The notes beneath the pieces were generated by a model that saw only the letters and a program-made list of their open reading frames with translations, ran no database searches and was not told where the DNA came from. From Microbacterium sp. Leaf288 (GTDB lineage Bacteria; Actinomycetota; Actinomycetes; Actinomycetales; Microbacteriaceae), in the NCBI RefSeq assembly GCF_001422925.1, contig NZ_LMNI01000001.1, positions 304,087-368,086 on the forward strand: 64,000 bases of DNA, in the 5' to 3' direction. The position numbers and the translations under genes were made by a program. Positions 33,449-41,237 of this stretch are shown here, piece by piece; within the stretch, counting starts at the first letter, position 1, and each line of letters opens with the position of its first letter.

Positions 33449-34758
33449 CCACGTCCCGTCGCATCCAGTTCGGTGTCTTCTTCCAGGGGGTCAACTTCGG
33501 CACCATCTGGTCGAGCGACCGCAGCGGGTCGCAGTACGACTTCGAATCGTTCCGCCGCATCGCGCAGACCGCCGAGCGCGGGCTCTTCTCGGCCTTCTTC
33601 CTCGGTGAGGGCCTGCGGCTGCGCGAGCACTTCGGGCGCATCCACGACCTCGACATCGCCGGCCGGCCGGACGCGCAGACGCAGCTGGCGGCCCTCGCCG
33701 CCGTCACCGAGCGCATCGGCCTCGTGGCCACGCAGAACACCACGTACAACGACCCCTACGACCTCGCGAAGCGCCTGAACTCGCTCGACCTGTTGAGCGG
33801 CGGCCGTGCGGGCTGGAACATCGTCACGACCGACAACGCCTGGACCGGTGCGAACTTCCGTCGGGGCGGCTACCTCGAGCACGCCGACCGCTACCGACGC
33901 GCGGCGCAGTTCGTGGCCGCGGCGCAGCGGCTGTGGGATGCCGGAGCCGACGGCGTCGGCACGCCCGTGTCGGTGGCCGATCAGCTCGTGTCGTTCGAGG
34001 GACCCGCGCCGCTGCCGCCGAGCGCGCAGGGGCGGCCGGTGCTGTTCCAGGCCGGCGACTCCGACGAGGGCCGCGAGTTCGCGGCATCCAGCGCGGACGT
34101 GATCTTCTCGGGGCATCCGGGTCTGGAGGACGCCGTGGCGTTCGCCGCCGACGTGCGCCGGCGTCTCCCTCGCCACGGACGGAGCGAGGACGACCTCAAG
34201 TTCTTCCCCGGCGCGCAGTTCATCCTGGCGGCGACCGACGCCGAGGCCCGCGAGAAGGCCGAGTGGGTCACGCGCGCGCAGGTGCCGCCGCAGACGGCGA
34301 TCCGCTTCCTCGAGCCGATCTGGGGCCGCGACCTCTCCGAGTTCGACGCCGACGGACCTCTGCCCGACATCGACCCCGTCGTCGACGAGGTGGACGGGCA
34401 GCGCGGGTCGCTGTTCCAGGGCCGCCGCGCGGTCGAGACGGCGCGCGAGTGGCGCGAGAGCGCGGCCGCCGAGGGCCTCTCGATCCGCGAGTTCGTCATC
34501 AAGCGGTCGTCGCTGCGCACCTTCGTGGGCGGGTACTCGACGATCGCCGACCGGGTGCAGCAGTACGTGGAAGCGGGCGCCGTCGACGGCTTCAACGTCT
34601 CGCCGTACCTCGTGCCCGAGGGACTCGACGACATCGTGGACGGCCTCATTCCCGAGCTGCAGGAACGCGGCATCTATCCGACCGAGTACGTGGGAACGAC
34701 GCTGCGGGAGAACCTCGGGCTGCCGGAGGTGGGCGAGAGCGCGGAGCTCGCGGCCTGA
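33445..34758 (+). CDS. NtaA/SnaA/DszA-type FMN-dependent monooxygenase (pair 2, second)
   Basis: This 437-residue protein is a close paralogue of the one at 7570-8934. Matching blocks are GEGLRLREHFGRIHDLDIAGRPDAQT, NTTYNDPYDLAKRLNSLDLLSGGRAGWNIVTTDNAWTGANFRRGGYLEHADRYRRA, PLPPSAQGRPVLFQAGDS and VDGFNVSPYLVPEGLDDIVDGLIPELQERG. These cover the FMN-binding and substrate-lid regions of the NtaA/DszA group. The ATG overlaps the stop of the first LLM gene. It is convergent with the SRPBCC gene at a distance of 19 bp. As for pair 1, no flavin reductase lies nearby. Confidence 0.9.
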   Translation: MTTSRRIQFGVFFQGVNFGTIWSSDRSGSQYDFESFRRIAQTAERGLFSAFFLGEGLRLREHFGRIHDLDIAGRPDAQTQLAALAAVTERIGLVATQNTTYNDPYDLAKRLNSLDLLSGGRAGWNIVTTDNAWTGANFRRGGYLEHADRYRRAAQFVAAAQRLWDAGADGVGTPVSVADQLVSFEGPAPLPPSAQGRPVLFQAGDSDEGREFAASSADVIFSGHPGLEDAVAFAADVRRRLPRHGRSEDDLKFFPGAQFILAATDAEAREKAEWVTRAQVPPQTAIRFLEPIWGRDLSEFDADGPLPDIDPVVDEVDGQRGSLFQGRRAVETAREWRESAAAEGLSIREFVIKRSSLRTFVGGYSTIADRVQQYVEAGAVDGFNVSPYLVPEGLDDIVDGLIPELQERGIYPTEYVGTTLRENLGLPEVGESAELAA

Positions 34759-34777
34759 CGATCGGCCGGGAGCCGGC

Positions 34778-35221
34778 TCAGCCGAGGGCCGCGAGGAGAT
34801 GCGCGTTGCGGTTGCGGATGAGTCGGCGCAGGTAGGGCACGAGCACCAGTCGCTCAGCGAGTGACCCGAAGACCGGGGAGGCGAGCGTGACGGTGTCCGT
34901 CATGCGGGAACCGGCCTCGAGCCGCTCGAACCGGTGCTCGTGGATGAAGCTCCGGAACGGACCCCGAACCTGCTGATCGACGAACCGGGTCGGCCTGTCG
35001 AGCGTCGTGATCTGCGAGGTCATCGTCCACCAGACGCCGAGATGACGAGCACGCCACGTGACCGTCTCACCGAGGCCGATCCGCCCGCTCACGACGCCGG
35101 CGACGGCTCGCTCACGCGACCGCGCCATCGAGGCGACGTGGGCGTCGATGTCGAGCGACAGGTCGAAGAGCGCCTCGACCGACAACGGGGTCTCGGTCAC
35201 GAGCGTGAAGGTCGACGGCAC
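34778..35221 (-). CDS. SRPBCC family protein
   Basis: This 147-residue protein begins with TFTLVTETPLSVEALFDLSLDIDAHVASM, the usual start of polyketide-cyclase/START-like SRPBCC proteins, and continues with VTWRARHLGVWWTMTSQITTLDRPTRFVDQQVRGPFRSFIHEHRFE and a C-terminal helix. The fold makes a hydrophobic pocket; members bind lipids or act as cyclases, and many in actinobacteria are uncharacterised. The GTG start is uncertain: its purine-rich stretch touches the codon, and CATGAT 6 bp upstream suggests a leaderless mRNA. It diverges from the DUF222-HNH gene. Confidence 0.75.
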   Translation of the reverse strand: MPSTFTLVTETPLSVEALFDLSLDIDAHVASMARSRERAVAGVVSGRIGLGETVTWRARHLGVWWTMTSQITTLDRPTRFVDQQVRGPFRSFIHEHRFERLEAGSRMTDTVTLASPVFGSLAERLVLVPYLRRLIRNRNAHLLAALG

Positions 35222-35271
35222 CCTTCCATCATGGACGTACTCACAGGGGTCGCAGTGTCGGAGGTATGTTC

Positions 35272-35283
35272 TATGGTCGGAGC
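35272..35283 (+). promoter_or_regulatory. -10 box for a leaderless DUF222-HNH transcript
   Basis: TATGGT (35272-35277) is followed by CGGAGC and ATG 35284. Confidence 0.45.
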
Positions 35284-36555
35284 ATGTTCATCGACCCGGA
35301 GCTCCCCCACCTGGTGCTTCCGGATGAGCTCGATCTCGTCCTCGAGGCGGCCGACATGATGACGGTGCTCGCCGCGCAGCGGCTGGTGCGCATCGACGTG
35401 ATGCGGCGTGAGGCACTTCGCGAGGCGACCCGCAACGGCAGGGTTCTGACCGACGTTGTGGAGCGGGGGGTTCGGCTCGAACTCGCGGCCGCGCTGCGCA
35501 TCACCGAGCAGGCCGCCGGTGACCTGCTCGCCCTCGCAGAGGCGATGGTGCACACCTACCCCGTGGTGCTGGCATCGATGGAACGGGCACGCATCACGGA
35601 GCGGCACGCCGAGATCCTGGTCTCCGCGGTGAACGAACTCGAACCCGAGTTCCGCACGCAGGTGCTCGCGCCGGGCCTCGCACTGGCGGAGGCGGAGCCG
35701 GTGGGAACGTTCCGGCGCAAGCTTCGTTCGCTCATCGACACCGTGCGATCAGCGACGCTCGCCGAACGCTATGAGCGGGCCGTGACGAGGCGCCGGATCG
35801 CCGTCGAGCCCGACGACGACGGGATGGGATGGCTGCATCTCTACGCTCCCATGGTTGCGATCACCGCCGTACATTCACGGGCCACCGCGATGGCCAAGGT
35901 CGTCAAGGCGGCCGACGGCGACACGCGCACCCTCGACCAGGCGCGCGCCGATGTCGTGCTCGACCTCCTCGTCGACGGTGCTGTCGAGGCTCATCCCGAG
36001 CAGGCCCGTGGTGTGCGGGCGACGGTTTTCGTCACGGTCCCGGTGCTCGCTCTCCTCCACGAGTCCGACGCGTCCCGCGCAGCCGCGGGGATCGACCCGC
36101 CGGTCGTCGAGGGCATCGGGCCTATCCCCTTGCCCCTGGCGCGGCAACTGGTGGGCGGCGCGCCCGGCTGGACGCGGGTGCTCACCCACCCCGAGACCGG
36201 AATGGTGCTCTCCGTCGGACGCGATCAGTACCGGCCACCGCCGGCGCTGGCGAAGCTCGTGAAGTGGCGCGCGGATCGGTGCATGGGACCCGGCTGCGGG
36301 ATGCCGGCTTCCCGGTGCGACATCGATCACAACGTCGATTGGGCGCTCGGCGGAAGCACCGAACTGACGAATCTGGGGCCGCTGTGCGAAGGTCATCACA
36401 CTGTCCGACACCACACCGACTGGACGATCGAACAGGTCGCCGGGTCGGGCGGCGCGATCCTCTGGACCTCCCCCGCGGGTCGCCGGTACCTCGTCAAGCC
36501 GGAACGCGCAGTTCCCGTGTTCCGGTCGGCGGACCACGACGACGCGCCGTTCTGA
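35284..36555 (+). CDS. DUF222 / HNH endonuclease-domain protein
   Basis: This 423-residue protein has the 13E12-repeat architecture first noted in mycobacteria: a long helical DUF222 region (about 20-280) and a C-terminal HNH domain, CMGPGCGMPASRCDIDHNVDWALGGSTELTNLGPLCEGHHTVRHHTDW. The two cysteines of the zinc knuckle, the IDH and the final HH are all present, so it may cut DNA. Such genes are abundant and variable in actinobacterial genomes, and some are thought to be mobile, but their role is unsettled. ATG 35284 is preferred because of the TATGGT box before it. It stands alone, without an adjacent methylase or toxin partner. Confidence 0.88.
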   Translation: MFIDPELPHLVLPDELDLVLEAADMMTVLAAQRLVRIDVMRREALREATRNGRVLTDVVERGVRLELAAALRITEQAAGDLLALAEAMVHTYPVVLASMERARITERHAEILVSAVNELEPEFRTQVLAPGLALAEAEPVGTFRRKLRSLIDTVRSATLAERYERAVTRRRIAVEPDDDGMGWLHLYAPMVAITAVHSRATAMAKVVKAADGDTRTLDQARADVVLDLLVDGAVEAHPEQARGVRATVFVTVPVLALLHESDASRAAAGIDPPVVEGIGPIPLPLARQLVGGAPGWTRVLTHPETGMVLSVGRDQYRPPPALAKLVKWRADRCMGPGCGMPASRCDIDHNVDWALGGSTELTNLGPLCEGHHTVRHHTDWTIEQVAGSGGAILWTSPAGRRYLVKPERAVPVFRSADHDDAPF

Positions 36556-36596
36556 CCATCGCAGCCCGCGCGCATGCGCGGGACCGGCGCGTTCGT

Positions 36597-36609
36597 TAGC
36601 CTGCTGGCG
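36597..36609 (+). promoter_or_regulatory. -10 box for a leaderless transcript
   Basis: TAGCCT (36597-36602) is followed by 7 bp and ATG 36610. Confidence 0.5.
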
Positions 36610-37107
36610 ATGAGTTTCGACGTGGCGACCTGCGGGATCAACGCCCGGACGTGGGCGCTCGCCCACGAAGGCTCGACGGCGTACGCGACGCGCTGCCTGG
36701 CGTTCGTGGAGGACGCGATCGAGCGCTCGAACGACCTCGAGATGTTCGGCGGCGACGATGCGGCGGAGTCTGCGCGTCTCTATGGCGCAGTCGGGAACAC
36801 CGGCGCACCGCCGGCCGACGCGCTCGTCTTCTACGAGAGTGTCGGCGAGCTCTTCGGCGAGCGCCGCGATTGGGGTCATGTCGGGCTCAGCCTCGACGAC
36901 GGCCGCGTGGTGCATGCCTGGGACCGCGTGCGCGTCGACGAGTACCGCGCCCTCGAGGCGCTGACGCCGGCGACCGGGTGGGAGCCTCTGCGGTGGGTCG
37001 GCTGGGTGCCGCTCAGCCGCGTGCTCGAGGGGGCCCGACCGCGCACGTGGGATGAGGACCCCGCGGCTGCGGCCGCGCGGATGCAGGCCGAGCGCTTCGG
37101 CGGTTGA
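36610..37107 (+). CDS. NlpC/P60-superfamily-like cysteine hydrolase
   Basis: This 165-residue cytoplasmic protein shows an NlpC/P60-like order of residues: a cysteine at the start of a helix (YATRCLAFVEDAIE, Cys near 32), a PPADALVFYESV strand, then WGHVGLSLDDGRVVHAWDRVRVDEY with the expected histidines. There is no signal peptide, so it may act on intracellular murein fragments or another amide, in contrast to secreted NlpC/P60 proteins. I rank this as a fold-level match. The start is fixed by TAGCCT 7 bp upstream. The next gene (GNAT) is convergent after 12 bp. Confidence 0.6.
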   Translation: MSFDVATCGINARTWALAHEGSTAYATRCLAFVEDAIERSNDLEMFGGDDAAESARLYGAVGNTGAPPADALVFYESVGELFGERRDWGHVGLSLDDGRVVHAWDRVRVDEYRALEALTPATGWEPLRWVGWVPLSRVLEGARPRTWDEDPAAAAARMQAERFGG

Positions 37108-37119
37108 CGGCCCCGCGAA

Positions 37120-37695
37120 TCACCCGAAGGGCAGCCGGAACACGGCGAGGAGACCCCCGCGTGACGCCGGGATCGTCTCCCGCTCCGGCAGCCGGTCGAA
37201 GCCGAGGCGGTGGTAGAGCCGCTGCGACCGCTCGTTCTGCGGGCCGGTGTCGAGCACCAGAGCCGGCGCACCCCACGTCCGGGCGCGGGCGATCGCCTCG
37301 GCCATGAGCGCCTCGCCGATCCCCCGGCGGCGCGCCTCGGGCAGCACCGCCAGCAGGCGCAGCTCCGCCTCGCCACCCCGCGACTGCCGCACCAGAGCAC
37401 TGTCGGCGCGCAGGAGGCTCGCCGTGCCGAGGATCGCCCCCGAGTCATCGACGGCCACGAGCAGGTCGCCGGCCTCGGCCCGCGCGGCCGCCCCGTGCAG
37501 CAGCGCGAGCCGTTCGGCGTCGGGCTGCGTCGCGCCGGGCTCGCCGTGCCCGAAGCCGAGGTAGGTCACCTCGCCGACCCGGTCGTACTCGTCAGGGCGG
37601 GCGGTCCGCACCAGGAAGCCACCCGTCGCGGCGGTCGACGCGGGACCCGACGCACCGGTGTGCGCGGCATCCGTCTGCAGCAGCTCCGCGGTCAT
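37120..37695 (-). CDS. GNAT family N-acetyltransferase
   Basis: This 191-residue protein has the GNAT core LRLLAVLPEARRRGIGEALMAEAIARARTWGAPALVLDTGPQNERSQRLYHRLGFDRL, with the acetyl-CoA pyrophosphate loop RRRGIG near 123-128. About 25 polar residues precede the domain. The ATG (37695) overlaps the stop of the cysteine synthase gene by 4 bp, so the two are coupled. Such pairing makes an amino-acid or thiol acceptor likely: in the Bacillus pathways a GNAT acetylates S-modified cysteine. The acceptor here is inference. Confidence 0.85.
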   Translation of the reverse strand: MTAELLQTDAAHTGASGPASTAATGGFLVRTARPDEYDRVGEVTYLGFGHGEPGATQPDAERLALLHGAAARAEAGDLLVAVDDSGAILGTASLLRADSALVRQSRGGEAELRLLAVLPEARRRGIGEALMAEAIARARTWGAPALVLDTGPQNERSQRLYHRLGFDRLPERETIPASRGGLLAVFRLPFG

Positions 37696-39116
37696 CGCGC
37701 GACGACCAGGCGATCGGCACGATCGGTGTGAGCGACGAGGGTCTCCCGGGTGATCACTCCCACGATCCTTCCATCGCGCAGGACGGATGCTGCCGCCCAG
37801 CCGGGATGCGAATCATCCAGCGCCGCGAGCACCTCGCCGGGCGAGCGCCCGATGCCGACGGTGGGCGGTGGCGCGGCCACGCGGTCACGCACGAGGCCCT
37901 CCCCGGCACCGGCGGCGAGCGCGCGCCGGAGGCCGTCGAGGGTCACGAGACCGGCAGCGTCACGCGCGGAGAACGGCGCCTCGTGATCGCTGCGCAGGTA
38001 TACGGCGAGCACCGGGGCCGCAGCATCCGTCCCGCTCTCCTCGAGACGCTCCACCGCCTCGGCCACCGACAGGTGCAGGCCCACGCGCGCCGCGGGCTCC
38101 TCCACCAGACCCTCCAGCGTCGGCGCATCGCGCTGCTCGAAGACGAAACCCCGGTCGGCGAGCCACTCGTCGTCGAAATAGGTGGAGAGCGCGTTGCGTC
38201 CGGAATCGGGCGCGAGGGCCACGACCACGTCGTCGCGGCCGAGCCGTCCGGCCAGCCGCAGCGCCGCGGCCAGCGCGGTGCCGGCAGAACCGCCCAGCAG
38301 CAGTCCGTCCTCACGGGCCGCGCGCCGGGCGGTGAGGATCGCCTCGCGATCGTCGACGGTGACGTACTCGTCGACGACGTCGAGGTGGAAGGACTGCGGC
38401 CAGATGTCCTCGTCCGCCTCGGGGTGCACCGTGTGGCCGGCGCCCTCGATGTACTTCGGGCTGCCGTCACCGCCCGAGTACGACGAGCCGGCCGGATCGG
38501 CCGCGATCACGCGCACCGCCCCACCACTGAGCTCCTTGAGCGCACGGCCCGTGCCCGAGATGGTGCCGCCCGTGCCCACGCTCGCGACGAAGTGCGTCAC
38601 GGCCCCCTCGGTGTCGGCCCAGATCTCCGGGCCGGTCGAACCGACGTGCGCGGCGGGGTTGGCGGGGTTGTCGTACTGGTCGGCACGCCAGGCGCCGGGC
38701 GTCCCGTCGACGAACCGGTCCGCGGCCGCGGACAGGCTGTCGGGGTGCCCCTTCGGCACGAACGCGTCGACGAGTCGCACCTCGGCGCCGTACGCCCGGA
38801 GCAGGCTGATCTTCTCCGCCGCGATCTGGCTCGACGTGAAGATCACCGCGCGATAGCCGAGGTGCGCCGCCACGAGCGCCAGACCCACGCCGGTGTTGCC
38901 GGAGGTCACCTCCACCACGGTCCCACCCGGGCGGAGCGCACCGTCGCGCTCGGCGGCGCGGATCATCGAGAGCGCGGCGCGATCCTTGACGCTGCCACCG
39001 GGGTTCTGGTGCTCCAGCTTCACGTAGACCCTCGGCAGCAGCCCGGCCGCGAGGCGATGCACACGCACGAGCGGCGTGCCCCCGATGGACTCGATCACGG
39101 ACTCGTACCGCACCAT
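37692..39116 (-). CDS. PLP-dependent cysteine synthase / cystathionine beta-synthase with CBS domains
   Basis: This 474-residue protein has the fold-type II PLP domain of cysteine synthases: the PLP lysine Lys44 in NPGGSVKDRA, the substrate-binding SGNTG at 72-76 and the phosphate loop GTGGTISGTGRALK. Residues 330-474 contain two CBS motifs, which in human and some bacterial CBS enzymes sense S-adenosylmethionine or related ligands. It could make cystathionine from homocysteine or cysteine from sulfide. It overlaps the GNAT gene and diverges from the rhodanese gene, a second sulfur-handling enzyme. ATG 39116 is the first start with a plausible purine-rich region; GTG 39113 is in frame too. 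Cytoplasmic. Confidence 0.92.
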   Translation of the reverse strand: MVRYESVIESIGGTPLVRVHRLAAGLLPRVYVKLEHQNPGGSVKDRAALSMIRAAERDGALRPGGTVVEVTSGNTGVGLALVAAHLGYRAVIFTSSQIAAEKISLLRAYGAEVRLVDAFVPKGHPDSLSAAADRFVDGTPGAWRADQYDNPANPAAHVGSTGPEIWADTEGAVTHFVASVGTGGTISGTGRALKELSGGAVRVIAADPAGSSYSGGDGSPKYIEGAGHTVHPEADEDIWPQSFHLDVVDEYVTVDDREAILTARRAAREDGLLLGGSAGTALAAALRLAGRLGRDDVVVALAPDSGRNALSTYFDDEWLADRGFVFEQRDAPTLEGLVEEPAARVGLHLSVAEAVERLEESGTDAAAPVLAVYLRSDHEAPFSARDAAGLVTLDGLRRALAAGAGEGLVRDRVAAPPPTVGIGRSPGEVLAALDDSHPGWAAASVLRDGRIVGVITRETLVAHTDRADRLVVAR

Positions 39117-39325
39117 GAGCAACCCGCCTTCCCAAGGATGTCCCCAGACGCTACGGCGCCCGTGGCATGGACCCGGCCCGGCTTCGTCGCGCGGGGCCAT
39201 GCGACGTCGCGCGGCGTCACAGACCCGGGCCGCTCGCGACGGCGCGTGACGGATCATGGCGCCGTGTGACGGACGGATGCCTGGAGCGGCGCGCGCCGGC
39301 CGTAGCGTGGCGCCGAGGAGCGGCA

Positions 39326-39360
39326 TCCGTCCGTCCGTCCGACGTCCGTCCGTCCGTCCG
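39326..39360 (+). repeat. TCCG microsatellite before the rhodanese gene
   Basis: Two runs of four TCCG units (39326-39341 and 39345-39360) are separated by ACG. They lie 16 bp before the rhodanese start codon, beside its ribosome binding site GAAAGGA, in what is probably the 5' untranslated region. Runs of this kind can change length by slipped-strand pairing and could shift expression. A possible -10 box TAGCGT lies at 39303-39308. Confidence 0.7.
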
Positions 39361-39376
39361 AAAGGATCACCCCGCC

Positions 39377-39766
39377 ATGACCGACACCACCGACACCGCG
39401 GCCGAGCCCACCTTCGACGCGCCGCTCATCACGGCCGAAGAGGCCGCCGGGCGCGCCGCCGCGGGCGCCCTCGTGATCGACGTGCGCAGCGACGCCGGCC
39501 GCGAGCGCGACGGCGTGATCCCCGGCTCCATCCGCGGCGATCGCGACAACCTCGACGCGCAGTTCCTCATCGACTCGCCCGAGAAGTTCGCCGAGATCAC
39601 CGACTGGGACCAGGACATCGTCATCGTCTGCGGCTCGATCCGCGGCTCCGGTCCCGTCGCCGAACAGCTCCGCGAGAAGGGCTTCACCAACGTCGCCCAC
39701 GTCGACGGCGGCTTCCCGGCGTGGAAGGAATCGGGCGCACCCACCGCGGAGGCGCCGTCTCGATAG
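39377..39766 (+). CDS. Single-domain rhodanese (sulfurtransferase)
   Basis: This 129-residue protein is a single rhodanese domain. The catalytic loop is IVCGSIRGSGP, with Cys85 carrying the persulfide and Arg in the loop binding the sulfur donor, followed by AEQLREKGFTNVAHVDGGFPAWKE, the family's C-terminal helix and strand. VIDVRSDAGRERDGVIPGSI is the N-terminal block. Such proteins move sulfane sulfur from thiosulfate or cysteine persulfide to acceptors. It diverges from the cysteine synthase/GNAT pair over 260 bp and converges with the second M20 gene with a gap of only 6 bp. Confidence 0.92.
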   Translation: MTDTTDTAAEPTFDAPLITAEEAAGRAAAGALVIDVRSDAGRERDGVIPGSIRGDRDNLDAQFLIDSPEKFAEITDWDQDIVIVCGSIRGSGPVAEQLREKGFTNVAHVDGGFPAWKESGAPTAEAPSR

Positions 39767-39772
39767 CGGTCG

Positions 39773-41095
39773 TCAGGCGGTCCGCAGGATCCGCTCGGTC
39801 ACCCGCGCCGAGAAGTGGAGCGCGTCGACGGGGATCCGCTCGTCGGCGGCGTGGAACTGCGCGAACACATCGAAGTCGCGGGGCACACGCAGCGGAACGA
39901 ACCCGTAGCCGTGGATGCCGAGCTTCGCGAAGTGCTTGTTGTCGGTGCTGGCCGGCAGCAGATACGGCACGACCACGCCGTCGGGGTCGTCGACCGAGAT
40001 CGCGTCCTGGAGGACGTCGATGATCGGCGCATCGACCGGAGCCTCGGTCGCCGACCACCAGCGCCCCTCGCGGATGTCGATGTCGTCGCCGACGAGCTCG
40101 CGCAGGCCCTCGCGCAGCGCGTCGTCCTGGCCGGGGAGGATGCGGATGTCGAGCCGCGCCGCCGCCTCCGCCGGGATGATGTTCGTCTTGTCGCCGGCGT
40201 CGAGCACGGTCGGGGTCGCGGTGTTGCGTGTCGTCGCGCCGACGAGCGACGACACGAATCCGAGGCTCTCGAGGTCGTCCGCGAGCGACTCATCGGTGAA
40301 CGCCAGACCGCGCGCCGCACCGAACACGTCGAGGAAGCGCTGCAGCGCAGGCGTGCGCACGACCGGGAACCGGTGGGCACCGACGGCCGCGACGGCCTGC
40401 GCGAGCCGCACGACGGCGTTGTCGTCGGTGGGCCGCGAGCCGTGCGCGGCGTGGCCGCGGGCGCGCAGCGTCGACCAGGCGACACCCTTCTCGCTGGTGG
40501 CGACGAGGTACGCGCGGCGGTCGTCGCCGGGCTCGTCGGCCAGCGGCACCGAGAATCCGCCGACCTCGCTGAGCGCCTCAGTGACGCCCGCGAACAGGTC
40601 GGGCCGGTTCTCGACCAGCCATCCGGCGCCCCACACGCCGCCGCTCTCCTCGTCGGCCAGGAACGCGAACACCAGGTCGCGCCGCGGCACGATCCCCTCG
40701 CGGGCGAAGTGCCGCGCCACCGCGAGGATCGTGCCCGCGTAGTTCTTCATGTCCACGGCGCCGCGGCCGTAGAGGTAGCCGTCCTCGACGTCGGCGCCGA
40801 ACGGCGGGTGCGTCCAGTCCTTCTCCTCGACGGGCACGACGTCGAGGTGCGCGTGCACGAGCAGGGCGCCGGCATCCGGATCGCTCCCCGGAACGCGCGC
40901 GATGAGCGAGCCGCGCCCGGGGCGCGACTCGACGAGCTCCGACGCGATGCCGACCTCGGCCAGGCGCTCCTGCACCCACCGCGCCGCGCGGGTCTCGCCG
41001 TCGCCGATCGTCGCGGCGACGCCGGTGTTCACGGTCTCGATGCGGATCAGGTCCCGCACGAACTGCAGCGCCTCGTCCTCCAGCAGCGTCGGCAC
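39773..41095 (-). CDS. M20 family amidohydrolase/peptidase (second)
   Basis: This 440-residue protein has an intact M20 site: HAHLDVVP with His83 and Asp85, Asp115 in GRGAVDMKN, Glu149 and Glu150 in ADEESGG, and the later histidine in DVFAQFHAADERIPVD. The dimerisation domain holds ATSEKGVAWSTLRARGHAAHGSRP. It is closer to the ACY1/CPG2-like group and differs enough from the one at 16393 to be a distinct family member. GTG 41095 is chosen because GAGGAGG lies 7 bp upstream. As an aminoacylase, it could complete an N-acetyl-S-alkyl cysteine pathway; it could equally be a general dipeptidase. Confidence 0.88.
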   Translation of the reverse strand: MPTLLEDEALQFVRDLIRIETVNTGVAATIGDGETRAARWVQERLAEVGIASELVESRPGRGSLIARVPGSDPDAGALLVHAHLDVVPVEEKDWTHPPFGADVEDGYLYGRGAVDMKNYAGTILAVARHFAREGIVPRRDLVFAFLADEESGGVWGAGWLVENRPDLFAGVTEALSEVGGFSVPLADEPGDDRRAYLVATSEKGVAWSTLRARGHAAHGSRPTDDNAVVRLAQAVAAVGAHRFPVVRTPALQRFLDVFGAARGLAFTDESLADDLESLGFVSSLVGATTRNTATPTVLDAGDKTNIIPAEAAARLDIRILPGQDDALREGLRELVGDDIDIREGRWWSATEAPVDAPIIDVLQDAISVDDPDGVVVPYLLPASTDNKHFAKLGIHGYGFVPLRVPRDFDVFAQFHAADERIPVDALHFSARVTERILRTA

Positions 41096-41225
41096 GGTGG
41101 TCCTCCTCGGTTCGGGCACGGCGGTCCCTCCGCCGCGGCCGAGGCTAGCCCGACTCGTGCCGCCCTCGCGCCGACGCGTGCCACGCGGAGTCACACCGCG
41201 ACGCGCCGCGACACTCCCCACTCGA

Positions 41226-41237
41226 TATGGTGAGCGC
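41226..41237 (+). promoter_or_regulatory. -10 box for a leaderless transcript
   Basis: TATGGT (41226-41231) is followed by 6 bp and ATG 41238. Confidence 0.45.
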
